Source: RH-AL1 sp965214415 | GTDB taxonomy: Bacteria > Pseudomonadota > Alphaproteobacteria > Rhizobiales > Beijerinckiaceae | Length of the DNA stretch: 64,000 nt | Direction of reading: 5' to 3' | Assembly: GCA_965214415.1 (NCBI GenBank) | Contig: CBDCBQ010000003.1 | Coordinates: 930,001-994,000 of the forward strand | Shown: positions 27,783 through 34,919 of the stretch, in pieces | Layout of the letters: every line of letters starts with the position of its first letter | How positions within the stretch are numbered: position 1 is the first letter of the stretch | Translations under genes and position numbers: made by a program | Notes under the pieces: generated by a model | What the model saw: the letters and a program-made list of their open reading frames with translations, nothing else | Told to the model about the DNA's origin: nothing | The model's database searches: none

Positions 27783-27805
27783 AAGCCGCCTACGGGCGGC
27801 TTTTT
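27783..27805 (+). terminator. Rho-independent terminator after the PEP-CTERM gene
   Basis: AAGCCGCC-TAC-GGGCGGCTTTTT: a seven-to-eight-bp GC stem, tri-loop and five-T tract, 26 bases after the stop codon. Confidence 0.9.
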
Positions 27806-27876
27806 GCCGTCTCCTTGCGGGCATGGCGCTCGACGGATTGAACGACCGCACTGGGTCGAAAGCAGCCATTGGAGAG

Positions 27877-27906
27877 CGGCCAAGCTGATTGGGTTTGGAC
27901 CCTAGC
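27877..27906 (-). repeat. Right arm of 30-bp inverted repeat
   Basis: Reverse complement of 26825-26854 at 29 of 30 positions. The 1,082-bp unit between the outer ends holds only the PEP-CTERM gene with its promoter and terminator; no transposase is inside. Confidence 0.85.
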
Positions 27907-27918
27907 CCTGGTCCAGAA

Positions 27919-28014
27919 AGCGAAAATCACCGAAAATCGAAAACCCCTTCAAGGGGGGTTTTCGGCATTTTCGTTTTCGCTTCGAAAGTTTCGCGAAAAT
28001 TTCGTATTTTCGCT
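27919..28014. repeat. Cluster of CGAAAA/TTTTCG motifs with a hairpin
   Basis: In about 95 bases there are four CGAAAA on the plus strand and four TTTTCG, plus near matches (CGAAAG, AATTTCG). The middle forms a hairpin, CGAAAACCCCTT-C-AAGGGGGGTTTTCG (27938-27964). The density on both strands suggests a protein-binding array, perhaps for the excisionase or for replication, or a terminator region; no coding sequence is visible here. Confidence 0.5.
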
Positions 28015-28180
28015 TAGCGCTTTGGCTTACGTAAAATGTGGCACCGCATGTTGGGGTCGCGGCGACGCCGAGCGGTTGACGGGCCACGTCGAAGGACTCA
28101 GGCTCTGCAATTGGCCGAGTGATTTGCGGCCTGATTCTACAACGAGGTGATCCACAAACAACAAAGCCGCTCCGGTGCTT

Positions 28181-28408
28181 CTATCGCGCCCCGTTGTTGA
28201 CGACACGACACGCCATCTCGGCCGCTCGATGAGCGAACGTGCGCTCCGCGTCCCACTGCTCGCAATCGACGTCGCGGTATCCGATTTTTCGCGGTCCCAT
28301 TCGCACGAACGGCGGACCCTCACCGGTCATCCGCCATCTACACGCAGTGCGCGGCTTGATCCCGTAGCGCTGACAAAATTCGGGTTGCAAAAGGATGCGG
28401 GTCGTCAC
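28181..28408 (-). CDS. AlpA-like excisionase/regulator
   Basis: 75 residues from a GTG with AGAAGG seven bases upstream. It has the AlpA/excisionase-type HTH: RILLQPEFCQRYGIKPRTAC, RWRMTGEGPPFVRMGPRKIG and YRDVDCEQWDAERT. AlpA proteins activate integrase genes or direct excision of satellites such as P4. It lies 189 bases upstream-side of the integrase gene on the same strand, downstream of it, as is common in int-xis modules. Confidence 0.8.
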   Translation of the reverse strand: MTTRILLQPEFCQRYGIKPRTACRWRMTGEGPPFVRMGPRKIGYRDVDCEQWDAERTFAHRAAEMACRVVNNGAR

Positions 28409-28597
28409 GGCTGAACCTTCTCGCTGGGCGTGGCCGCTTATAGTCCATTGTTACTCGGTTGTCGAACAATCTGGAACGTCTTGACAATGGCGCTAAATCC
28501 AGCCCCCTGTCAACCCAACTAATGCGGTGCATAACCGCCAAATAATACTTCTATAATTCCCCGCAGGTTGAGCGAAAAACGTGTGTAAACTCGTTCT

Positions 28598-29812
28598 TTA
28601 CAATACAACGCGGGCGGCCCACGCCTCCAACGCGCGCCGCCGCTCGGTCGCATACGCGTGCTTCTGATAGATCGCCGCGACTCCGCGAAGCTTCGACGGC
28701 TGGTGCGCCAGGATCTTGTCGATCGCGATCGTGTCGAAGCCGGCACCGGCTAGCCAGCTTGCACCAGTGCGCCTGAAATCATGAAGGCGGAACGGCTCGC
28801 CGGTTCGTCCGTCACGAACGCGGACCAAGGCTGCATCCAGCTCGACCTTCGCCTTGCTGAAGCCAGCGATCGGCGTCCGCATGTTGGTCGTGAAGATCAG
28901 GTCGCATAGCCGGCCGTCGACCTGATGCCGCGGCAGAGATCGCAGGAGCTCGCGCGCGGGTTCGGCAAGGGCGACATCGTGCGACTTGCCGTTCTTCATC
29001 CTCGAGCCGGGGAGGCACCAAGATGTCAGATCGTCGGACATTTCCGACCATCGCGCGCGGGCGACCTCGTCGCGCCGCTGAAGGGTGAGCAGCATCAGCC
29101 GAAAACAGGGGCCGAAGGGATAAGGCAGCTCGCCGGCCGCCTCCCAGACCTCGACAGCCTCGGCCTCCGTCAACGTCCGCTCGCGGTCGACGACGCGCCC
29201 GATCGCCGGCAATCCGGCGAAGGGGTTGAGCCCCACCTTCTCTCGCTTCAAAGCCCAGCCGAACATCGCGCGCCCGTAGGCCAGCGTCTGGCGCGCCATG
29301 GTCGCGCGGCCGGCGGCCTCCATCCCGTCGAGGACCTCGAGGATCCTTGCGCGGGTTAGCCGCGATGCCGGCCTAGCGAGATCGTCGGCGAAAGCGAATC
29401 GGACTGCCCTCGATGCCTCGAGCGCGTACTTCGGCCGCCGATGGATGAGATGCCGCGTGCGCCATTCGTCGAGCAGCACGCCAAGCGTCAAGCTCCGGTC
29501 CGCGCGATCGGCTGCGTCGGTCGCCTTCTTGACGGCGCGCACGGCGGCGGGATCGATACCCTTCGCGACTTCGCCGAGCCTGACGCGGACCGCGTCCTTC
29601 GCCTGCTTGATCGTGAGGGTACCCCAAAGGCCGAGGGGTTCGCGCCGCTTCCGCCTGGTCGCGGGGTCAACCCACTGCGCGATGAACGTGCGAGAGCCGG
29701 AGCCCCCGAGCCGCACGCCCAAGCCTCTGAACCCACTGTCGAAGATCAGGCGGTCCTTCTTGCCGGGTTCGAGCGTCAGGCCAGCCAGGAAGTCGTCGGT
29801 GAACTTCGGCAT
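28598..29812 (-). CDS. int: Tyrosine-type site-specific integrase
   Basis: 404 residues from the ATG at 29812 (GGGG eight to ten bases upstream). The N-terminal part has the arm-binding domain of tRNA-targeting integrases (FDSGFRGLGVRLGGSGSRTF, LGLWGTLTIKQAKDAVRVRL), a core-binding region (about 105-200) and the catalytic domain with Arg247 (TLQRRDEVARARW), Lys near 273 (MKNGKSHDV), His344 and Arg347 (LHDFRRTGASWLA), His370 (LAHQ) and Tyr382 (IYQKHAY). All catalytic residues are present, so it should be active. It sits 140 bases from attR and reads into the island. Confidence 0.93.
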   Translation of the reverse strand: MPKFTDDFLAGLTLEPGKKDRLIFDSGFRGLGVRLGGSGSRTFIAQWVDPATRRKRREPLGLWGTLTIKQAKDAVRVRLGEVAKGIDPAAVRAVKKATDAADRADRSLTLGVLLDEWRTRHLIHRRPKYALEASRAVRFAFADDLARPASRLTRARILEVLDGMEAAGRATMARQTLAYGRAMFGWALKREKVGLNPFAGLPAIGRVVDRERTLTEAEAVEVWEAAGELPYPFGPCFRLMLLTLQRRDEVARARWSEMSDDLTSWCLPGSRMKNGKSHDVALAEPARELLRSLPRHQVDGRLCDLIFTTNMRTPIAGFSKAKVELDAALVRVRDGRTGEPFRLHDFRRTGASWLAGAGFDTIAIDKILAHQPSKLRGVAAIYQKHAYATERRRALEAWAARVVL

Positions 29813-29953
29813 GTTGCGGACCCCGTGCGGACCTTGCGGTCCCGCGTTTTGTGGCGGATTGTGGCGCCACATTGCCGAACCGGGATCGACCTGTCGAGGA
29901 AAACCGGTGGCTTATGCCCTCTGCCGACGTCCAACGGCGGCTATAATCCACTT

Positions 29954-30000
29954 ATTTGTAATCAGTAGGTCGCGGGTTCGACTCCTGCAACCGGCACCAG
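29954..30000 (+). repeat. attR: 47-bp direct repeat of tRNA-Thr 3' end
   Basis: Exact copy of 15783-15829. The 5' half of the tRNA is absent here, so it is not a second tRNA gene but the displaced original 3' end. Confidence 0.92.
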
Positions 30001-30324
30001 AGACTTTCGAGACTTCCGGAACTTGAAGACAACCGAGAGATGCGGGCGCGGTTGCCCCCAAGTCTTTTGTGGCGAGCGCTTGTACTGCAAGTGGTCGCGT
30101 AGCCGATCTCGGCATGCGACGTGGAGCCGCTCGCTGCCGTGAAGGTCGCGGCGAGCGCGATCGCTTTACTCGAAAGACGTAAACCCGTCCCGAACTACCC
30201 GCAGCCTCGACGAAATGCTGCTTTTTCGGCAAGCATTTCTGGGTTTTGTCGACTTTTACCTATTGCCTAATGGCAGGGACGAGCCCAATTTGATGTGGCA
30301 GAATCAATATTCGAGGCAAAAGCA
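30001..30324. other. Non-coding region between attR and mucR
   Basis: About 320 bases with no supported gene. The part 30200-30300 (TTTTTCGGCAAGCATTTCTG, TTTTACCTATTGCCTAATGG) is less GC-rich and likely holds the mucR promoter and its own regulatory sites. Confidence 0.45.
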
Positions 30325-30819
30325 ATGCAAGGGGAACAATCCACGTCGGATCATCTGGCGCTCGCCGCCGATATCGTCGCGGCATACGTCAGCAACAACT
30401 CGGTCCCGTCGGCGGAGGTGCCGGCACTCATCCATTCCGTGCATGCGTCTTTGCTGAAGGCCACGGCGGGTGTGGCGGAAACGCCGGTCGAGGCTCCGAA
30501 AGAGCCGGCGGTGCCGATCAAGAAGTCGATCACGAACGACTATCTCGTCTGTCTCGAGGACGGCAAGAAGTTCAAGTCGCTGAAGCGCCATCTGGCGACC
30601 GCCTACGATCTGACCCCGAGCGCCTACCGGGCGAAATGGGGCCTGCCGAGCGATTATCCGATGGTCGCGCCGGGCTACTCGGCGACACGGTCAGAGCTCG
30701 CCAAGGCCGCTGGCCTCGGCAACGCTCGCGCCGCCGCCAAGGCGGTCGGGCCGTCGCCAAAGGTGGCCGAGGCGCCAGTCAAGAAGGCTGGTCGCGGCCG
30801 GCCGAAGAAGGTCGCCTAG
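30325..30819 (+). CDS. mucR: MucR/Ros-family transcriptional regulator
   Basis: 164 residues from an ATG with GAGG eight bases upstream. It has the MucR N-terminal oligomerisation-type region (DHLALAADIVAAYVSNN), then the Ros zinc-finger region YLVCLEDGKKFKSLKRHLAT, TPSAYRAKWGLPSDYPMVAP and a long Ala/Lys tail with an AT-hook-like GRGRPKK. The second Cys of the usual CxxC is Asp here and the last His region is changed (RHLATAYD), as in family members reported to fold without a complete zinc site. MucR proteins control exopolysaccharide, motility and cell-cycle genes in Hyphomicrobiales. Confidence 0.9.
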   Translation: MQGEQSTSDHLALAADIVAAYVSNNSVPSAEVPALIHSVHASLLKATAGVAETPVEAPKEPAVPIKKSITNDYLVCLEDGKKFKSLKRHLATAYDLTPSAYRAKWGLPSDYPMVAPGYSATRSELAKAAGLGNARAAAKAVGPSPKVAEAPVKKAGRGRPKKVA

Positions 30820-30878
30820 CGTCAAGCCCGACCGGGTCGCGACGTTCGCGCGTTCCTGGCTATATCGACGACACTCCG

Positions 30879-30910
30879 AAAAGACCGCAGGTCGTCCCTG
30901 CGGTCTTTTT
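30879..30910 (+). terminator. Rho-independent terminator after mucR
   Basis: AAAGACCGCAGG-GTCGT-like loop-CCTGCGGTCTTTTT: about ten-bp stem and a five-T tract, 60 bases after the stop. Confidence 0.9.
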
Positions 30911-30922
30911 CGTAGCGCGCGG

Positions 30923-30961
30923 TTGACACAAGCGTCATTCTCCTGACACATGATCACGTGT
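30923..30961 (+). promoter_or_regulatory. Promoter and palindromic operator of the SmtB-like gene
   Basis: A perfect -35 TTGACA (30923-30928) is followed 17 bases later by the 16-base near-palindrome ACACATGATCACGTGT (30946-30961, symmetric at 14 of 16 positions), which covers the expected -10. An ArsR/SmtB dimer bound here would block RNA polymerase; metal binding would release it. Confidence 0.5.
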
Positions 30962-30982
30962 TCATACGTTAGCTCAACGATC

Positions 30983-31300
30983 ATGTTTCTGCCCGCAACT
31001 CAGGTCACGGAGCTGACGGACATGTTCCGGCTGCTCGGAGAGCCCAACCGACTGCGGCTAGTGCTTGCGTGCCTCGACACCCCCCAGTCCGTCGGGGCGC
31101 TCGTCGCGGCGCTCGGCCTGTCCCAAACGCTGGTGTCGCATCATCTGCGGCTGCTGCGGACGGCGCACATTCTACGCGGCGATCGCGATGGGCGGCAGGT
31201 GAACTACATGATCGACGACGAACATGTCCGCGACGTCGTGCGCAACATGATCGCCCATCTGACCGAGCCGCATGAACACCGGACCGATCCGTCCGTCTGA
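30983..31300 (+). CDS. ArsR/SmtB-family zinc-responsive repressor
   Basis: About 105 residues from the ATG at 30983 (an ATG at 30950 lies within the operator). Winged-helix core: FRLLGEPNRLRLVLACLDTP, recognition helix SQTLVSHHLRLLRTAHILRG. The C-terminal helix has Asp79, His81, His92 and Glu95, the D-x-H-x10-H-x2-E spacing of the alpha-5 zinc site of SmtB and CzrA; the ArsR-type CxC arsenic site is absent. This predicts Zn (or Co) sensing. It lies 28 bases before a metallothionein gene on the same strand and is probably cotranscribed with it. Confidence 0.85.
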   Translation: MFLPATQVTELTDMFRLLGEPNRLRLVLACLDTPQSVGALVAALGLSQTLVSHHLRLLRTAHILRGDRDGRQVNYMIDDEHVRDVVRNMIAHLTEPHEHRTDPSV

Positions 31301-31328
31301 CAGCAAACGATGTTCAAGGAGAGACAAC

Positions 31329-31490
31329 ATGGCCACCGATACGACCTGCGCCTGCACCGATTGTTCCTGCAAAGTGTCGAGCGAGACCGCGATCACGAAG
31401 GACGGCAAGACGTTCTGCTGCGATGCCTGCGCCAATGGTCACAAGGACCACGCCGGCTGCGAGCATGGTGGTTGCAACTGCCACGGCTGA
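31329..31490 (+). CDS. smtA: Bacterial metallothionein
   Basis: 53 residues: ten Cys at 7, 9, 12, 14, 30, 31, 34, 44, 49 and 51 and His at 38, 41, 46 and 52. TTCACTDCSCKVSSETAITK is a close match to the SmtA/BmtA family, including the Thr-Lys-Asp-Gly turn before FCCDACANGH. AAGGAGA lies seven bases before the start. It binds zinc or cadmium in the cytosol; the adjacent SmtB-like repressor suggests induction by excess zinc. The two genes are codirectional here, unlike the divergent smtA-smtB of cyanobacteria. Confidence 0.92.
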   Translation: MATDTTCACTDCSCKVSSETAITKDGKTFCCDACANGHKDHAGCEHGGCNCHG

Positions 31491-31520
31491 TCTAAGCAAA
31501 TTCAGGCTGTCTCGGCTTGG

Positions 31521-31558
31521 ATAAAAAACGAGGCCGCGAGCTTCCCCTCGCGGCTTCG
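31521..31558 (-). terminator. Terminator for the BA14K gene (possibly bidirectional)
   Basis: On the minus strand GCCGCGAG-GGGAAG-CTCGCGGC is followed by CTCGTTTTTTAT. The stem is perfect for eight base pairs (31533-31554). The plus-strand direction lacks a T-run but may still use the stem to end the metallothionein transcript. Confidence 0.75.
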
Positions 31559-31582
31559 TCGTGTCAGGCCTTGCCCGAAACG

Positions 31583-31972
31583 CTACGGGCAGGCGTGCTC
31601 GTCGCCGTCGTAGCCGAGATAACTGCCGGTCGACGGATCGTAGGATCGGAAGCGATCCGCGCAATAGGCGATCTCCTCCTCGGCCGGATCCGCGGCAACG
31701 GCATTCATCCCGGACGCCAGCCCGGCCACGCCCAATGCTCCAAGACCGAGGCCGACACCGGCGGTGACCGGCGCGCGAACGCCGCGGCTGAAGTGGCGGT
31801 GGAAGCTGGCGCTGTGGCCGGCATAACCCTGCCGCTCGTGATGCGGCGTGTAGGCGCCGCGAAACGCCATCGACGGCGCGACGGAGCCGACGAGCACGGT
31901 CGCGGCGAGCAAGGCGGCCACGGGGCCTTTCCACGTCGGACGGCGGGTGCCGCGCGGTTCGAGATCGATCAT
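31583..31972 (-). CDS. BA14K-family exported protein
   Basis: 129 residues from an ATG with AGGAAGGAA upstream. A signal peptide (GPVAALLAATVLVGSVAPSM) precedes an Arg/His-rich region, a Gly/Ala-rich hydrophobic stretch (AGVGLGLGALGVAGLASGMN) and the BA14K end IAYCADRFRSYDPSTGSYLG followed by YDG. BA14K proteins are immunoreactive lectin-like exported proteins of Brucella and relatives. The convergent terminator at 31521 ends its transcript. Confidence 0.82.
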   Translation of the reverse strand: MIDLEPRGTRRPTWKGPVAALLAATVLVGSVAPSMAFRGAYTPHHERQGYAGHSASFHRHFSRGVRAPVTAGVGLGLGALGVAGLASGMNAVAADPAEEEIAYCADRFRSYDPSTGSYLGYDGDEHACP

Positions 31973-32162
31973 GATGATTTCCTTCCTGGTCTGCCCCGAT
32001 TTGGCATGGATGGAATATCGGCGCGTGTCGTTGCCGGCACTGGGCCGAGGCGTGACAAAGTATTGCGGAGCACCGGCGCGTGTTCGCGCCATTCCTTGCC
32101 TTCGCGGGGCCCGCTGGCTAAAAGCGCGCACCCCTCGGACATTCTGGTAGGACACTGCCGCC

Positions 32163-32585
32163 ATGGCGATCGAACGCACCTTTTCCATTCTCAAGCCGGA
32201 TGCGACGCGCCGCAATCTGACGGGCGCGATCAACGCGCTGATCGAGACGGCCGGGCTGCGCATCATCGCCCAGCGCCGCGTGCACATGACGCGCGCGCAG
32301 GCTGAGACGTTCTATGCCGTGCACAAGGCGCGGCCGTTCTTCGGCGAGCTCGTCGAGACGATGACGGCGGGCCCCGTCGTCGTCCAGGTGCTCGAGGGCG
32401 AGAACGCGATCAAGACCTACCGCGACGTGCTCGGCGCGACCGATCCGGCCAAGGCCGAGCCCGGCACGATCCGCAAGGAGCACGCGATCTCGGTCGGTGA
32501 GAATTCCGCGCATGGGTCGGACGCGGTCGAGACCGCGCAGCTCGAGATCGCGCAATGGTTCAGCGGCAACGACCTCGTCGGCTGA
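32163..32585 (+). CDS. ndk: Nucleoside diphosphate kinase
   Basis: 140 residues, full length. MAIERTFSILKPDATRRNLT at the N terminus and the phosphohistidine His117 in GENSAHGSD are diagnostic. It balances NTP pools by phosphate transfer from ATP. The start ATG at 32163 follows a short AT-poor leader; it is divergent from the BA14K gene. Confidence 0.97.
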   Translation: MAIERTFSILKPDATRRNLTGAINALIETAGLRIIAQRRVHMTRAQAETFYAVHKARPFFGELVETMTAGPVVVQVLEGENAIKTYRDVLGATDPAKAEPGTIRKEHAISVGENSAHGSDAVETAQLEIAQWFSGNDLVG

Positions 32586-32589
32586 GGAC

Positions 32590-32775
32590 CTAGCGGGTGG
32601 CCGGCCCGGCATGCGGGCCCGGCGCCACCGACGGCAGCCGATCGTTGTCGGGCGGCGGGCGATGCCCGGAAAAGAACGCTAAGTAAAAGATCAGCGCGGC
32701 GAGCGCGGCGAGCACGACAAGGACGCCTCGAAATTCGAGGGTCTCGATCGTCTTGTGGGTCAGCCGCCGCAACAT
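32590..32775 (-). CDS. Small single-helix membrane protein
   Basis: 61 residues from the ATG at 32775 (GAGG six to nine bases upstream): MLRRLTHKTIETLEFRGVLV, a membrane helix VVLAALAALIFYLAFF, and a Pro/His-rich tail. No family recognised. It converges on ndk, its stop lying four bases past that of ndk. Confidence 0.5.
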   Translation of the reverse strand: MLRRLTHKTIETLEFRGVLVVLAALAALIFYLAFFSGHRPPPDNDRLPSVAPGPHAGPATR

Positions 32776-32890
32776 GTCTCGCCTCGCGAATCTTCGCGCG
32801 ATCCCACGAATGGCCCTGAATGGTGATTGATCTTCGCTGGCGGAGCTAGGACTTTGTCGTGCGTGCGGCCGTGCGATGCGCGCCGGCCTT

Positions 32891-34117
32891 CTACATCGCG
32901 CCCTGCATATCACGGCCGGGCAGGTCGCGCGGCTCGCGGACGGCGACGATGGCCGTCGCGATCGTGGCCAATGCGACAAACGCCGCGATCGCGGTCGCGA
33001 GCCCGGTGCCGCGCCCGACCTCCGGCAGCGCCGTCGTGGCGACGCCTTGCGACAGCGCGGCGACCGCGTAGGCGAGCCCCATGCCGAACGAGCGCACCGC
33101 GTCGGCGAACCGCACCGATAGATAGTGCGGCACCAGCGCGAAGACGCCGCTGCTCGAGCCGCCGACGATGAACGCCGTGACCAACACGGTCGGCACGCTC
33201 GCCGCGATCACGAAGGGGACGATGCCGACAAGGGTGATCGCGAGCAGGCCCAGGATCGTCGCGCGGTCGCCGTGGCGGGAGGCGACGAACCCGCTCGTCA
33301 GCTTGCCGAGGATCGAGCCGATCGAATAGGCGGCGATGGCGCCGAAGATTCCGTTGGGTCCGAACCCATGCACGGTCTTCAGGAGCGTCGGATAGAAATC
33401 GTAGACGGACGCCGTCTGGAATTGCAGCACCGCCATGAAGACGCAGGCCTGCCAGGCGGCCGCGTTCATGCGGAAGCGTGGCTTCGGGGCACGGGCATCG
33501 CTCGGCTGAGCGTCCTGCTCCGCGCGCATGCGCAGCCAAACGGGGCTCTCGGCGATGCCGACGCGGATGAAGATCGCCAGCAGCGCGGGCGCGACGCCGA
33601 CGAAGAACAGCGAGCGCCAGCCAAACATCGGCACGAGCAGCGCCTGCATGGCAGCGGCGGCGAAGAAGCCGAACTCGTAGCCGGCCATCATGAGCGAGGA
33701 GGCGAGTTCGCGCGATTTCGCCGGCACGCTCTCCATCAGGAGCGCGGCCGACGCCGTCCACTCGCCGCCGAAGCCGATGCCGAACAGCAGCTGGATGACG
33801 ACGAGCGCGGCGTAGCTCCAGGCGAGGCCGGTCAGCCCCGAGAAGGCGGCGAACCAAACGACGCCGATCATGAAGGTGAGCTTGCGGCCATAGCGGTCGG
33901 CGAGCCAGCCCCAGCCGATGTTACCGAAGATGCGGCCGATGCTTTGGGCCGTGATGACGAAGCCCATCGCGGTCAGCGAGACGTCGAAATGCGCGCCGAT
34001 CTGCGGCAGAACGAGGATCAGCGCGACCTGGTCGAACGCATCGAGAAACCAGCCGAGGAAGCAGGCGGCGACAAGCCGCCAGTGCGGCCGGAGCAGGGCG
34101 AGGGGGGAGTCGGTCAC
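32891..34117 (-). CDS. MFS transporter, sugar/aromatic-acid (SHS/AAHS) type
   Basis: 408 residues from a GTG. Twelve predicted membrane helices; the first loop has GWFLDAFDQVALILVLPQIG and the family A-motif GWLADRYGRKLTF. The fifth helix has MAGYEFGFFAAAAMQ and the middle loop is Pro/Arg-rich. These are typical of carboxylate and aromatic-acid symporters (AAHS/lactate type). A substrate cannot be assigned; no catabolic gene is adjacent. A longer upstream frame exists but lacks a signal or ribosome site. Confidence 0.82.
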   Translation of the reverse strand: MTDSPLALLRPHWRLVAACFLGWFLDAFDQVALILVLPQIGAHFDVSLTAMGFVITAQSIGRIFGNIGWGWLADRYGRKLTFMIGVVWFAAFSGLTGLAWSYAALVVIQLLFGIGFGGEWTASAALLMESVPAKSRELASSLMMAGYEFGFFAAAAMQALLVPMFGWRSLFFVGVAPALLAIFIRVGIAESPVWLRMRAEQDAQPSDARAPKPRFRMNAAAWQACVFMAVLQFQTASVYDFYPTLLKTVHGFGPNGIFGAIAAYSIGSILGKLTSGFVASRHGDRATILGLLAITLVGIVPFVIAASVPTVLVTAFIVGGSSSGVFALVPHYLSVRFADAVRSFGMGLAYAVAALSQGVATTALPEVGRGTGLATAIAAFVALATIATAIVAVREPRDLPGRDMQGAM

Positions 34118-34280
34118 GAGCGGCTCGTCGCCCCCGTTTGAGGGAAGGTGGCCTCGCGACGCGAGGCCGGAAGCCGGCGCGGGGTCGCCCGAAGACACAA
34201 GGAGTCGCGCCCAACGCCCTCGTCCACGCCGATCCGGTGGGGCCACCCGATCCCGCGCGCGGGCGACGGCGCGCGGGGGA

Positions 34281-34919
34281 TCATGTGTTCGGCGATACGG
34301 ATGGCGCAGCCTCTGTGTCGAACACGCGATTGCCCTGCACGACGAGTCCGCCGCGCGCCACGCGCGCCAGCGCCGCGGGGTAGATGCGGTGCTCCTCGGC
34401 AAGCACCCGGCGCGCCAGGCTCTCGGGCGTGTCGGCGTCGAGCACCGGCACCGACGCCTGCGCGATGATCGGCCCCTCGTCCATCGCCGGCACGACGAAG
34501 TGCACTGTGCAGCCGTGCAGCTTGACGCCGGCTTCGATCGCCCGCGCGTGGGTGTCGAGGCCGCGGAACGACGGCAGCAGGGCAGGGTGCACGTTGATCA
34601 TCCGGCCCTGCCACTGGCCGACGAACCAGGGCGTGACGAGGCGCATGAAGCCGGCCATGCAGATGATATCGATGCGGTGGATCTCGAGCAGCGCCTGCAT
34701 CGAGCGCTCGAACTCCTCGCGCCCGGCGTAGATCTTGTGGTCGACCGCCGCCACCGCGACGCCGGCCGCGCGTGCCGCCGTGAGGCCCGCGGCCTCGGGG
34801 CGGTTCGACAGGACGAGCGCGATCTCGGCGGGATAGTCGGGGTCGCGCGCGGCCTCGATCAGCGCCGTCATGTTCGAGCCGCGCCCCGAGATGAGGATCG
34901 CCGCGCGCTGGCGGCTCAC
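34281..34919 (-). CDS. purN: Phosphoribosylglycinamide formyltransferase
   Basis: 212 residues from a GTG that overlaps the purM stop (GTGA). Motifs: ILISGRGSNMTAL, INVHPALLPSFRGLDTH with Asn109 and His111, and Asp147 in VVPAMDEGPIIAQ. These are the catalytic Asn, His and Asp of GAR transformylase, which transfers a formyl group from 10-formyl-THF in purine synthesis. It forms a two-gene operon with purM. Confidence 0.97.
   Translation of the reverse strand: MSRQRAAILISGRGSNMTALIEAARDPDYPAEIALVLSNRPEAAGLTAARAAGVAVAAVDHKIYAGREEFERSMQALLEIHRIDIICMAGFMRLVTPWFVGQWQGRMINVHPALLPSFRGLDTHARAIEAGVKLHGCTVHFVVPAMDEGPIIAQASVPVLDADTPESLARRVLAEEHRIYPAALARVARGGLVVQGNRVFDTEAAPSVSPNT

Larger units (their letters stand above)
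15783..30000. mobile_element. Integrated genomic island in tRNA-Thr (about 14.2 kb)
   Basis: The island is bounded by 47-bp identical repeats (15783-15829 and 29954-30000), the left one within an intact tRNA-Thr. A tyrosine integrase (28598-29812) lies 140 bases inside the right end, with an AlpA-like excisionase next to it. The region holds a PrimPol/RepA replication gene, phage-like small genes, a toxin remnant, a PEP-CTERM gene and several frameshifted genes, and alternates GC-rich and AT-rich patches unlike the even chromosomal flanks. No conjugation genes, portal, large terminase or tail genes are seen, so it is a satellite-like or decayed integrative element rather than a full prophage. 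Confidence 0.9.

Noticed and set aside
26825..27906. Insertion sequence with terminal inverted repeats
   Set aside because: No transposase inside and no clear target duplication outside; kept as repeats and as an open finding.
29954..30000. Second tRNA-Thr gene
   Set aside because: Only the 3' 46 bases are present; the acceptor 5' strand and D arm are absent. It is the displaced end left by integration.
15783..30000. Complete prophage
   Set aside because: No portal, large terminase, major capsid, tail or lysis genes are recognisable; only small phage-like genes.
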